From NCBI RefSeq assembly GCF_025989125.1, contig NZ_JAPDNR010000001.1:910203-974202 (forward strand): DNA of 64,000 bases, written 5' to 3'. The first letter of the stretch is position 1, and every line of letters starts with the position of its first letter. Positions 1 to 8,820 of the stretch are shown here, one piece after another. Origin of the DNA: Chitinophaga nivalis (GTDB lineage: Bacteria > Bacteroidota > Bacteroidia > Chitinophagales > Chitinophagaceae). Position numbers and translations under genes: made by a program. Under the pieces are notes generated by a model. It did no database searches. It was not told the DNA's origin and was given only the letters and a program-made list of their open reading frames with translations.

Positions 1-1
1 A

Positions 2-886
2 ACCAGCAATGATGCTTCCAAGCTGACTGCCGGCAAAGCCCAATACAGCTGCTTACCTAACAAGGAAGGTGGTATTGTGGATGACCTGTTGGTATATTGC
101 ATCGAAGAAAATAAAGTATACATGTTGGTGGTAAACGCCAGCAATATTGAAAAAGACTGGAACTGGATCAGCGAACACAACACACAGGGTGTGGAAATGC
201 ACGACATCTCCGACAAAACCTGTCTGTTAGCTATCCAGGGCCCTAACGCTACCAGCATTCTGCAGCCACTGACAGAAGTAGACCTGGTAAACCTGAAATA
301 CTACACTTTCGCCAAAGGCGTTTTTGCTGGTGTTCCCAATGTTATCATCAGTGCAACAGGTTATACCGGTGCCGGTGGTATTGAAATTTATTTTGAAGAT
401 ATCGACGGCGCTGCCGACAAAATCTGGACCGCTATTTTTGAAGCGGGTGCTCCTAAAGGCCTGAAACCAATCGGACTGGGTGCACGTGATACCCTGCGCC
501 TGGAAATGGGATTCTGCCTGTATGGTAATGACATTGATGACCGCACCTCCCCGCTGGAAGCAGGTTTGGGATGGATTACCAAATTCACTAAACCATTTAC
601 CTCCAGTGAACTTTTTGCTAAACAAAAAGCGGAAGGTGTCAGCCAGAAACTGGTAGGCTTTGAAATGGTGGATAAAGGTATTCCCCGTCATGACTACGAA
701 ATCAAAGATGCTGCCGGTAATGTGATTGGCCGTGTTACTTCCGGTACTCAATCCCCTTCTATGCAGAAAGCGATTGGTTTAGGCTATGTAAAAACACCAT
801 TTGCTGCACAGGATACAGAAATCTTTATTGCCGTAAGAGACAAGTCACTGAAGGCTAAAGTCGTGAAAGTGCCTTTCCTGAGCTAG
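2..886 (+). CDS. gcvT: Aminomethyltransferase GcvT (glycine cleavage T protein), 5' truncated by window edge
   Basis: T protein of the glycine cleavage system: it moves the methylene group from the lipoyl arm of H protein to tetrahydrofolate and releases ammonia, in the cytoplasm. The open frame runs in from the left edge; 294 codons are visible, so roughly the first 65-70 residues of a family protein of about 360 are missing. Family-typical stretches are seen: ATGYTGAGGIEIYF, GLGARDTLRLEMGFCLYGND (substrate/folate site region) and the C-terminal beta-barrel part with SGTQSPSMQKAIGLGYV. No frameshift is seen. The next gene is 145 bases downstream and no other gcv gene is next to it, so it is probably monocistronic, although the upstream side cannot be seen. 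Confidence 0.95.
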   Translation, partial: TSNDASKLTAGKAQYSCLPNKEGGIVDDLLVYCIEENKVYMLVVNASNIEKDWNWISEHNTQGVEMHDISDKTCLLAIQGPNATSILQPLTEVDLVNLKYYTFAKGVFAGVPNVIISATGYTGAGGIEIYFEDIDGAADKIWTAIFEAGAPKGLKPIGLGARDTLRLEMGFCLYGNDIDDRTSPLEAGLGWITKFTKPFTSSELFAKQKAEGVSQKLVGFEMVDKGIPRHDYEIKDAAGNVIGRVTSGTQSPSMQKAIGLGYVKTPFAAQDTEIFIAVRDKSLKAKVVKVPFLS

Positions 887-1031
887 GAATAGCCGGTTAA
901 AGTTATTAATTTCGTGAGCGGGTAACGTCACACCACAGCGCCGGAAAGCAGGATTAATTTACTGAACCCTGCATCCCGGCGCTGTATTTAAAACATCCCG
1001 GCCTGAAATTATTATATTTATTGCCATATCT

Positions 1032-1505
1032 ATGCCTACTATTCATTTAACTACCGTGATCCATGCTCCGCTCGAAAGGGTTTATGACCTGAGCCGGAGT
1101 ATCACCCTGCACAAGCGCAGTATGACGCATTTGCAGGAAGACGCCATCAAAGGACGTACGACCGGACTGATATTGCTGAACGAAACAGTTACCTGGCGGG
1201 CAAAGCACCTGGGTAAGATGCGGGAGCTGACCACCAAAATTACGGCGATGCAGCCTTTGGAATTTTTCAGTGATGAAATGACCGCCGGCGATTTTACCCA
1301 CCTGAAACATGCACACTATTTCAAAGAAATAGGGAATGGTACTGTAATGATCGATATTATGGATTTTGGCACCCCTTATGGCTGGATGGGACGCGTATTT
1401 GAAAAGATTTATCTGAATAGGTATATGACAAAACTCCTGCAGCTACGTAATCGTGCGATCAAGGATTATGCAGAGAGCGATAAATGGAGAGTAATCCTTG
1501 AGTAA
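1032..1505 (+). CDS. SRPBCC (START-like) ligand-binding domain protein
   Basis: A 157-residue protein made of a single SRPBCC/Bet v1-like domain. The start (MPTIHLTTVIHAPLERVYDL) is the usual first strand and helix of the fold, and WRAKHLGKMRELTTKI followed by the FFSDEMTAGDF stretch matches the hydrophobic-pocket strands of the cyclase/dehydrase-like subgroup. There is no signal peptide or membrane segment, so it should be cytoplasmic. It ends 16 bases before comB and is probably cotranscribed with it. The ligand cannot be deduced; proteins of this type are often listed as cell-division-inhibitor-like or polyketide-cyclase-like without proof. Confidence 0.85.
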   Translation: MPTIHLTTVIHAPLERVYDLSRSITLHKRSMTHLQEDAIKGRTTGLILLNETVTWRAKHLGKMRELTTKITAMQPLEFFSDEMTAGDFTHLKHAHYFKEIGNGTVMIDIMDFGTPYGWMGRVFEKIYLNRYMTKLLQLRNRAIKDYAESDKWRVILE

Positions 1506-1521
1506 TGTTTAAAACAACTGA

Positions 1522-2244
1522 ATGACAGCAACTAACAAACCGGGCCTGGAAGTATGCTTATCCCCGGCTTTATTACATTTGTTTGATGTAAAGAACAGCA
1601 TTGTAGTGATTATCGATGTGTTGCGCGCTACCTCTACTATTTGTACAGCCTTGTACAATGGCGCCAGCAGGGTAATCCCCGTATCAAGTGTGGAAGAATG
1701 TGTGCATATCGGCCGTGCCATTGATGGCATTACTGCCGGAGAACGCGATGGTAAAGTAGCGGAAGGACTGGTACACGGTAACTCCCCTTTTGAGTATCCA
1801 CGCGACTTCATTGAAAACAAAACACTGGTATTAACTACCACCAACGGCACCAAACTGCTGCACATGGCGAAAGATGCCATCCAGATTATCACCGGCTCTT
1901 TTCCGAATATCAGTGCAGTATGTGATTACCTGATTGCACAGAATAAAAATGTAATACTGGGATGTGCTGCCTGGAAAGACCGGGTGAATATGGAAGATAC
2001 CCTGTTTGCCGGAGCCGTGGTAAACCGCATCAAAGCGCATTTTGAAGTGAACTGCGATTCTGCTGTACTGGCAGAAAGCATGTACCAGGCTGCTCAGCCG
2101 GACCTGATTGGTTTTATGAAACAGGCTTCGCATTACCGCCGCCTGGCCAATTACGGACTGGAAAAAGATATTGCTTATTGTCTGACACCGGATGGCGCCA
2201 ACGTGTTACCGTTGTTTAAAGACGGAGAGCTGATCGCCGGATAA
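1522..2244 (+). CDS. comB: 2-phosphosulfolactate phosphatase (ComB family)
   Basis: A 240-residue cytoplasmic protein of the ComB family, which removes phosphate from 2-phospho-3-sulfolactate. The family is known from coenzyme M synthesis in archaea; in bacteria it is linked to sulfolactate formation. Recognisable signatures are IIDVLRATSTI near residue 30, the GERDGKVAEGLVHGNSP loop and TTTNGTKLL, and the length is normal. No other coenzyme M genes are nearby, so the physiological role here is open. It follows the SRPBCC gene by 16 bases and is ended by a strong bidirectional hairpin just after the stop codon. Confidence 0.9.
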   Translation: MTATNKPGLEVCLSPALLHLFDVKNSIVVIIDVLRATSTICTALYNGASRVIPVSSVEECVHIGRAIDGITAGERDGKVAEGLVHGNSPFEYPRDFIENKTLVLTTTNGTKLLHMAKDAIQIITGSFPNISAVCDYLIAQNKNVILGCAAWKDRVNMEDTLFAGAVVNRIKAHFEVNCDSAVLAESMYQAAQPDLIGFMKQASHYRRLANYGLEKDIAYCLTPDGANVLPLFKDGELIAG

Positions 2245-2263
2245 ACCGGATATCATCTCCCTA

Positions 2264-2313
2264 AAAAAATGTCTTACACCGGATGATATATCATCCGGTG
2301 TAAGACATTTTTT
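2264..2313. terminator. Bidirectional terminator, 50-bp perfect palindrome
   Basis: Two perfectly complementary 25-base arms meet at 2288/2289. The core is GTCTTACACCGGATGA with its complement, flanked by A- and T-runs, so either strand gives a stem followed by U residues. It lies between the convergent stops of comB (2244) and the DoxX gene (2318) and serves both. Confidence 0.9.
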
Positions 2314-2317
2314 ATTT

Positions 2318-2707
2318 TCAGGCTTTGACAGGAGCCACCTTGCCTTCGCCGATGATGAAATACAGGGATACAATGCCCATCGCCAGCGGATAGGATATTT
2401 CCGCGAAAGGTGCACCGCTGGTAATTTTAAATGCTGTGGCTACTACCATGGTCATCAGCAACGCCAATGCTGCCGGACGTACCAGCAAACCGGTGACCAG
2501 TGCAATACCTCCCAGCAGTTCTGTCAGCGATGCCAGGAACCCCCAGAAGGCCGGCCAGACAGTGATACCGAATGTTTGCAGGGTACCACCCAGGAATGCC
2601 CATGTAGCGGGGCCTCCCGCCAGTTTCATGATACCAAAGATGATAAATAATACGCCAATGCCTATACGTAATACTAAAGTAGCTGTGGTTTGATTGTTAT
2701 TTTTCAT
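2318..2707 (-). CDS. DoxX family membrane protein
   Basis: A 129-residue four-helix integral membrane protein of the DoxX/DoxD family. I chose the start at 2707 (MKNNNQTTATLVLRIGIGVL) because the longer frame adds 56 residues of low-quality sequence. The first helix carries the family motif LRIGIGVLFIIFGIMKLAG; three more hydrophobic segments follow, including GFLASLTELLGGIALVTGLL and the last one before the charged C-terminus. Family members are linked to thiosulfate or quinone redox chemistry or stress responses, but most are uncharacterised and nothing here points to a substrate. It is transcribed away from the AraC-type gene 79 bases upstream and may share its message. Confidence 0.85.
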   Translation of the reverse strand: MKNNNQTTATLVLRIGIGVLFIIFGIMKLAGGPATWAFLGGTLQTFGITVWPAFWGFLASLTELLGGIALVTGLLVRPAALALLMTMVVATAFKITSGAPFAEISYPLAMGIVSLYFIIGEGKVAPVKA

Positions 2708-2786
2708 ATTGTGTGTTTGATAGCGCAAAATTAGTATCGGCCAGGGATACTGCCGATGGATAAAAAGTTGTTTGTGTTGTACATTT

Positions 2787-3677
2787 TTACACTTGTTGCT
2801 CCTGCTCCCGGAATTGTTGCGGAGAAAGGCCGGCGTTTTTCTTGAAGAAGCGCGTGAAGTAAGCGGGATCTTCAAACCCGATGCGATAGCCTACCTCTTT
2901 GATGCTCAGGTCATGCAGGAACAATAGCCGCCGGGCCTCCAGCAGCAGGCGGTCCCGGATAAATACGCCGGCAGTTTTACCGGTTAGTTTACGGGAAAGG
3001 GCATTGAGTTGCCGTGGGGTGATAAACAATTTGGCGGCGTAGTCCTGTACTTCATGAAGTGTGGTGAAATGCGTTTCCAGCAATTGTTTGAACTCCCGGA
3101 ACTGCGATTGCTGCCAGCCGGGTTGCAGGTGTGTTTCCTCTAACTGCTGCCGGCGTATGCGGAGAATCTCCATCAGTATAACACGGATATACGAAAACAG
3201 GATATCCGGATTATCGGCGGTCGTGTGGTTGTATTCTTCCAGGGCTACTTCCAGCAGGGTGGATAGCCGGTTGTATTCTGCTGGCTGCAGGCTGATAACC
3301 GGATATGCCTGGAGGTTATCGAACAGAAAATGGGCGTAGAGCTGACTGTCGGGATCGTTGCCGCTGCTGAAAAAGGCAGCATTAAACTTAATGGAGTAGC
3401 CATCAGCGCCTTTTTCCCGCCGCAGTTCATGTACCTGTTCGGGAGACAATAAAAATACAGCGGACCCTTTAAATGGATAAGGGGTGAAGTCCACGAAATG
3501 AATGCCTTCATTTTCCCGGACCAGGGTGATTTCGTAATATTCGTGTCTGTGTGGGTATTGCCGGGGTAATATCCGGCCCCGGTCATTGGATTTCGCGATT
3601 AAAACGTCTGACAGTTTCGGTAGTTGCACCGAAACGCCATCCGTAATTTTGTGTGACTGGATACGTTTTTGCTGCAT
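2787..3677 (-). CDS. AraC family transcriptional regulator
   Basis: A 296-residue cytoplasmic regulator. The N-terminal half is a cupin-like sensing domain (RQYPHRHEYYEITLVREN, then the FLLSPEQVHELRRE region). The C-terminal 100 residues are two helix-turn-helix units with the AraC signature IKEVGYRIGFEDPAYFTRFF and the ending KKNAGLSPQQFREQ. I chose the start at 3677 (MQQKRIQSHK) over one 14 codons upstream that would run into the divergent promoter region. It is divergent from the gene at 3762 and upstream of the DoxX gene on the same strand; either could be its target, but no operator is evident. Confidence 0.9.
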   Translation of the reverse strand: MQQKRIQSHKITDGVSVQLPKLSDVLIAKSNDRGRILPRQYPHRHEYYEITLVRENEGIHFVDFTPYPFKGSAVFLLSPEQVHELRREKGADGYSIKFNAAFFSSGNDPDSQLYAHFLFDNLQAYPVISLQPAEYNRLSTLLEVALEEYNHTTADNPDILFSYIRVILMEILRIRRQQLEETHLQPGWQQSQFREFKQLLETHFTTLHEVQDYAAKLFITPRQLNALSRKLTGKTAGVFIRDRLLLEARRLLFLHDLSIKEVGYRIGFEDPAYFTRFFKKNAGLSPQQFREQEQQV

Positions 3678-3761
3678 GCACAAATGTACAAGTAATTCTG
3701 CAGTATATCCATTGCGCAAAGGCCGGCAGCAGCGGACCTTTGTGTGCTGAAATCAATAATT

Positions 3762-4682
3762 ATGTCTACCGATAACAGCAGAAGAAACTGGCTTAAACAA
3801 AGTGGTCTGGCAGCAATGGGACTGCCTCTTTTATTCGGAAATCCATCTATTTTAGCGGAGCATACCTCCACCCATAAAACCGGATCTATGAAACACTATC
3901 TGTGTACTACCTGCGGGATACAGTACAATGCATCTGAAACGGCACCCGCCCACTGTCCTGTATGTGAAGATGAGCGGCAGTATGTAAACCCGGCCGGACA
4001 AAGCTGGACAACACTGGAAGCCGTTCAGCAAACACATAGGAACGTGATAGAAATGGTAGCGCCCAATCTGTACGCTATCTATACCACGCCCGAATTTGCC
4101 ATCGGCCAGCGGGCGCACTTGCTGATCACGCCCGGTGGAAATATCCTATGGGATTGTGTGGCCAACCTGGACGCCTCTACGATTAATATCATACAACACC
4201 TGGGGGGTATCAAAGCTATCGCCCTCTCCCACCCGCATTATTTTTCCACCATTGTAGAATGGAGCCATGCATTTGGCCACATACCGGTGTATGTGCACCA
4301 GCGGGATGCAAAGTGGCTGGGACGGCAGGATGAGGTGATCCGGCTGTGGGACGGCCCGGAGCTGTCGTTATGGGATGGTATTAAGCTGGTACTGTGCGGC
4401 GGTCATTTCGATGGGGCCAATGTGCTGTATACGCCTGCCGGCAAAGGAAGCTTACTGGTAGGAGATGTCATCCAGGTTTCTTCCGACCGGAAAACCGTGT
4501 CTTTTATGTACAGCTATCCCAATAATATTCCGCTGTCATCCAAAGAAATCAACATCCTGTATGCGGCAGTACAACCGCTGGCCTACGATGCGATGTATGG
4601 CGCTTTTGGAAAATATATTAAAACCGGTGCACATGAGGCGGTGGATTTTTCTGTAAAAAGATACCTGCAACATATTCGCTGA
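3762..4682 (+). CDS. Secreted or Tat-like metallo-beta-lactamase-fold protein with N-terminal zinc ribbon
   Basis: A 306-residue protein from the start at 3762. The N-terminus (SRRNWLKQSGLAAMGLPLLF) looks like a twin-arginine signal. It is followed by a four-cysteine ribbon, CTTCG ... CPVCED, resembling rubredoxin or a zinc ribbon, and then by a metallo-beta-lactamase fold. The usual HxHxDH motif is altered to HPHYFST, while later ligands look kept (GGHFDG, LLVGDVIQ). That pattern is seen in a subgroup of MBL-fold proteins of unknown reaction. It is divergent from the AraC regulator and ends 246 bases before the SNF2 gene. The enzyme activity, if any, is unknown; oxidoreductase or hydrolase roles are both possible. 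Confidence 0.7.
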   Translation: MSTDNSRRNWLKQSGLAAMGLPLLFGNPSILAEHTSTHKTGSMKHYLCTTCGIQYNASETAPAHCPVCEDERQYVNPAGQSWTTLEAVQQTHRNVIEMVAPNLYAIYTTPEFAIGQRAHLLITPGGNILWDCVANLDASTINIIQHLGGIKAIALSHPHYFSTIVEWSHAFGHIPVYVHQRDAKWLGRQDEVIRLWDGPELSLWDGIKLVLCGGHFDGANVLYTPAGKGSLLVGDVIQVSSDRKTVSFMYSYPNNIPLSSKEINILYAAVQPLAYDAMYGAFGKYIKTGAHEAVDFSVKRYLQHIR

Positions 4683-4835
4683 ATCGATTTAAATGATTGA
4701 TAAACAAAGCGCTATATTCTTAATAAATTATTTTTAAAAATATGTTTTAGCGTGGGGTACTTTCAGCCATGGGACACGAAGGACGGAACCTTGGTACTTC
4801 ATTTATCAGGTGTTCTGAATTAGAGATTTTCTGCT

Positions 4836-4843
4836 TACTTTTG
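4836..4843 (+). promoter_or_regulatory. Candidate Bacteroidota -7 box upstream of the SNF2 gene
   Basis: TACTTTTG fits the TAnnTTTG consensus of the Bacteroidota primary sigma factor, 86 bases before the SNF2-type start codon. A matching TTTG around -33 is poor (only TTCTG at a suitable distance), so this is a weak call. The rest of the intergenic stretch 4683-4928 shows no gene. Confidence 0.35.
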
Positions 4844-4928
4844 TGGATTGCCTTTTTATCAGCTGTTAAAGTTTTTTGATATATTAGTAACCCTTTGTTG
4901 ATAATAAAAGCAGGCAACAACGTATAGT

Positions 4929-7900
4929 ATGTCGCTACCCCATTTGCTAAAATATGTTTACAACAACGGCACTGATGAAGTGATCCGCAGGGGGAAGCGT
5001 ATATTTTCTGCCGGGGGTGTTGAACTCATTGAGGCAGACCCGGTACTGAAATCAGCTACCTTCCGCGTAAAGAGCGACACACATGCCAATTATTACCGTG
5101 TTTCCATCAATAAGTATGGAGAAACTACGGGCATGTCTATCCGCTGCCAGTGTCCTTACAACCTGGGAGATATTTGCAGACATGAGGCTGCCGCATTGTT
5201 TCAGCTGCAGGAGATGCTGGATAAGAACCATTTTGAGAGCTTTGATACACAGTTTGATCAGCAGCACACGCTGATTAAAATGAAATCTATTGACCTTAAA
5301 ACCATAAAGCTGCTTACTTCCGGTATGATCTTTTCCAAAGCGGAAGAGATAGCCAAAAAACATACGGCCAAGGTAAAACAGGCAAAAGACGAAAAAGTAG
5401 AAGCTGTCCTGAAGCTGGAAGGCAAAGAATATCCCCTCATTATTCAACGCAATGAGGAACGTTTTTTTGATACCCATTGCACCTGTGATGAAACAGAACA
5501 TGCGCTTTGTGTACATAAAACCGCTCTTTTTCTGCAGCTCCTGCATGAACACGGCGCTTTCTATTTCGATTCACTGCGTAACTGGGATAAAGAGAAAAAC
5601 AAACTCCTCTCCCTGTATGGTTACTCGCTTTCCGATGATCTGAACGGAAAATTTGCCTTTTCCTATATGGATGGTAAACCTTTCCTGCGGGTACTGGATC
5701 CTTCGATCAAACGCGTGGATGGCGCTACTGCCGGCCGTCAGCCGGTGACTGCCCCGCCTCCGCCGGAAGAAACCATTACGGTTACCCAGCGACTGGCCGC
5801 CGTTTTTAACGCCAATGAATCGCTGTACCCTTATTTCAAAATCGACCTGGTAAGCGGAGAAGTGAATGAAGAGCAAAATGCCTTTGTATCACTGGCCAGC
5901 AAACTGGATCTGACTAAATACATCGATTTTTATCAGTATAAAGAGAAAGACCGGGAACTGATAGCGCCTATACGAAAATTACAAGGCGCCGAAGTGAGTA
6001 AATACCTCAGTAAAAACTCACCGTTCGCGGGCATCTGGGAGAATATCACGCATGAAAATGCGGAAGAACTGCCAACGGAAACGAAGGAACTCATGCTGGA
6101 GTACCTGCATCCCAAGCTGGCCAAGATTTTCCCGCAGCTGGCCGAACACGGATTGGTATTTACCCTGCCCAACCGGCAACCGTTCAAAACCAAACAACTG
6201 CAGTTGCTGCAGATTGGTGCGGAACGCTTGAAACTGATTATTAAAACCACTACCGGCAATACCCATGTGGACATTAACTGCTATGTTTCCATCGAAGGAG
6301 AAGAAGTAAATGTATCGCAGAATGAATGGGAAAGCCCGTTATTGTTCCTGTATCAGCAGGTGCTTTATTTGTTTGAAAGTCCGCAGGATGCCCTGCATGT
6401 GGAACTGTTCAGGCAAAACGGAAAACTGCGTATCCCCAACAAGGAATGGCCGGTATACCTGAAAGATTATTTACTGCCTTTAAGCAGGCAATACGATATC
6501 GCCTTTGATAAAGGGCTGCTGGCGGAAGTAGATGACATTATTCCGGAAAACAGGGTATACCTGAAAGAACTGGGAGAAACCTTCATCATACAGCCAGGAT
6601 TTGCTTACCGTGGTCAGGAAGTAGAATGGAATGAAGAAAGCAGGATCACGGTACAGGAAGGGAATAAAGTGCTGATCATCCACAGAAATAAAGCAGCAGA
6701 AGAGGAGTTTGTCAATAAACTCCGTACCCTGCACACGAATTTCGCGCAGCACGATAACCACAACTATTTTTATCTGCGCGCCAAGGAAGCTTTGAAGAAC
6801 AACTGGTTCTTCCTCTTCTTTGATGCCCTGAAAGAAATGGATGTGCGGATCTTCGGCTTTGAATCGCTGCGCAACTTCAAGTTCAGCTCTCACAAGCCGG
6901 TGACCAACCTGCAGATCAGCTCCGGTATCGATTGGTTTGATGCCCAGATAGAAGTGTTGTATGGCGATCAGAAGGTAAGCATCAAGGATATCAAACACGC
7001 GCTGGCCAATAAACAGAACTACGTGCAACTGGCAGATGGCTCTCTGGGCCTGCTGCCGGAAGAATGGCTGCGTAAATATTCCCTGCTGTTTAAAGTAGGT
7101 GAAGAAAAAGAAAAAGGGCTGAAACTCAGCAAATACAACTTCAGCGTTATCGATGAATTATATGAATTTATTGATGATGAAGCAGTCGTACTGGAGCTGG
7201 AACAAAAGCGCCGGAAATTGCTGCAGTTTGATGAGATCCGGAACATTGCCCTGCCACATAACCTGCAGGCAACCCTGCGTCCTTATCAGGAAAGTGGTTT
7301 CCAGTGGCTGAACTACCTCGATGATATCAAATGGGGTGGTATCCTGGCAGATGATATGGGTTTGGGTAAAACCATCCAGGCGCTCACTTTCATACAGTAT
7401 TATAAAAACAAGAATGAAGGAAAATGTATGGCGCTCGTTGTGTGCCCTACTACCCTGATCTATAACTGGGAAAATGAGATCCGCAAGTTTACACCGGATA
7501 TCAGACACCATATTCATCATGGGCCGGCCCGTCTGAAAAACTCAGAAGAGCTGGCGAAATTTGATGCCATCGTTACCACCTACGGCACCTTGCGCAGCGA
7601 CATCCAGTTGCTGATGAAGCTGGAGTTTGACTATGTGATCCTGGATGAATCCCAGGCCATTAAAAACCCGCAATCCAAGGTAACGAAAGCTGCACAGCTG
7701 CTGAATACCAAAAACAGGCTGGCACTGAGTGGTACGCCCATGCAGAACAATACTTTTGATATTTATGCGCAGATGAACTTCCTGAATCCGGGAATGTTGG
7801 GTAGCGTGGACTTTTTCAGAAATGAATTTGCCACCCCTATCGATAAATTCCAGGATGAAGAAAGAAAAGAACACCTGCGTAAACTGATCTATCCGTTTAT

Positions 7901-8666
7901 CCTGCGCCGTACCAAAGAACAGGTGGCCAAAGATTTACCGGATAAAATAGAAACCGTTATCTTCTGTGAGATGGATGCGGAACAGCGGCATATTTATGAT
8001 GCCTACCGTAATACCTATCGCTCCAAGATCCTGGGTGTTATTGAAGATCAGGGTATGGAGCGCTCTCAGCTCACTATCTTGCAGGGCCTCATGAAGCTGC
8101 GCCAGATCTGCGATTCTCCGGCGATACTCAATGATACGGAACAATACCCCAATCATTCTGTAAAGCTGCATGAACTCACCCGTGAAATTGCGGAAAACAT
8201 CGGCCACCATAAGGTGCTGGTATTCTCCCAGTTCCTGGGCATGCTGGGATTGATTCGTGATCGCCTGCAACACATGAAGATTCCGTATGAATATTTTGAT
8301 GGCAGCACTTCCACGATGGACCGTGAAAAAGCCATTCAGAATTTCCAGAATAATGATGAGTGCCGGGTATTCCTGATTTCATTGAAAGCAGGGGGCGTCG
8401 GCTTGAACCTCACCGCTGCAGATTATGTATACATTGTAGATCCATGGTGGAATCCGGCGGTAGAACAACAGGCGATTGACCGTACACACCGTATCGGACA
8501 AACGAAGAATATCTTCGCATACCGGATGATCTGTAAAGATACTGTGGAAGAAAAAATTCTGCAGTTGCAGGAAAGAAAGAAATCACTGGTGAAAGAAATC
8601 ATTTCCGATGACAGTGGCTTTGTGAAGAAGCTGACAAAAGAAGATGTATTGTATCTCTTTAGTTAG
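4929..8666 (+). CDS. SNF2 family DNA-dependent ATPase with tandem SWIM zinc fingers
   Basis: A 1245-residue Swi2/Snf2 ATPase that would remodel protein-DNA complexes in the cytoplasm. Residues 73-85 give a SWIM finger (CQC ... CRH) and residues 184-196 a second (CTC ... CVH). A long, poorly conserved middle part follows, then the helicase core from about residue 780: ILADDMGLGKTIQAL (Walker A), VVCPTTLIYNWENEI, LDESQAIKNPQSK (motif II as DESQ), ALSGTPMQNN, and in the second lobe VFLISLKAGGVGLNLTAADY and QAIDRTHRIGQ. Length and order match the bacterial SNF2-SWIM type. It stands alone, with a terminator right after the stop. Its role (repair, transcription recycling or phage defence) cannot be told from context. 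Confidence 0.92.
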   Translation: MSLPHLLKYVYNNGTDEVIRRGKRIFSAGGVELIEADPVLKSATFRVKSDTHANYYRVSINKYGETTGMSIRCQCPYNLGDICRHEAAALFQLQEMLDKNHFESFDTQFDQQHTLIKMKSIDLKTIKLLTSGMIFSKAEEIAKKHTAKVKQAKDEKVEAVLKLEGKEYPLIIQRNEERFFDTHCTCDETEHALCVHKTALFLQLLHEHGAFYFDSLRNWDKEKNKLLSLYGYSLSDDLNGKFAFSYMDGKPFLRVLDPSIKRVDGATAGRQPVTAPPPPEETITVTQRLAAVFNANESLYPYFKIDLVSGEVNEEQNAFVSLASKLDLTKYIDFYQYKEKDRELIAPIRKLQGAEVSKYLSKNSPFAGIWENITHENAEELPTETKELMLEYLHPKLAKIFPQLAEHGLVFTLPNRQPFKTKQLQLLQIGAERLKLIIKTTTGNTHVDINCYVSIEGEEVNVSQNEWESPLLFLYQQVLYLFESPQDALHVELFRQNGKLRIPNKEWPVYLKDYLLPLSRQYDIAFDKGLLAEVDDIIPENRVYLKELGETFIIQPGFAYRGQEVEWNEESRITVQEGNKVLIIHRNKAAEEEFVNKLRTLHTNFAQHDNHNYFYLRAKEALKNNWFFLFFDALKEMDVRIFGFESLRNFKFSSHKPVTNLQISSGIDWFDAQIEVLYGDQKVSIKDIKHALANKQNYVQLADGSLGLLPEEWLRKYSLLFKVGEEKEKGLKLSKYNFSVIDELYEFIDDEAVVLELEQKRRKLLQFDEIRNIALPHNLQATLRPYQESGFQWLNYLDDIKWGGILADDMGLGKTIQALTFIQYYKNKNEGKCMALVVCPTTLIYNWENEIRKFTPDIRHHIHHGPARLKNSEELAKFDAIVTTYGTLRSDIQLLMKLEFDYVILDESQAIKNPQSKVTKAAQLLNTKNRLALSGTPMQNNTFDIYAQMNFLNPGMLGSVDFFRNEFATPIDKFQDEERKEHLRKLIYPFILRRTKEQVAKDLPDKIETVIFCEMDAEQRHIYDAYRNTYRSKILGVIEDQGMERSQLTILQGLMKLRQICDSPAILNDTEQYPNHSVKLHELTREIAENIGHHKVLVFSQFLGMLGLIRDRLQHMKIPYEYFDGSTSTMDREKAIQNFQNNDECRVFLISLKAGGVGLNLTAADYVYIVDPWWNPAVEQQAIDRTHRIGQTKNIFAYRMICKDTVEEKILQLQERKKSLVKEIISDDSGFVKKLTKEDVLYLFS

Positions 8667-8683
8667 AGAGGATATAAAAAAGG

Positions 8684-8719
8684 AATGCCGTATCCGGGTT
8701 ACTGGATACGGTATTTTTT
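8684..8719 (+). terminator. Intrinsic terminator after the SNF2 gene
   Basis: A 12-bp stem (AATGCCGTATCC with GGATACGGTATT, one G-T pair) with an 8-base loop, followed by a T run, 18 bases after the stop codon. Confidence 0.85.
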
Positions 8720-8820
8720 TGTTCAACTTTTCGAGATTTATTTTTATATAATATGAAATGCGTTGTAATATATTAGTCTATATATTGTGCATTCATTTTA
8801 TCCAAAAATATCTCTTACCT

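Noticed and set aside
227..751. 174-codon frame on the minus strand
   Set aside because: Antisense shadow of gcvT; no family features, and the plus frame is a clear T protein.
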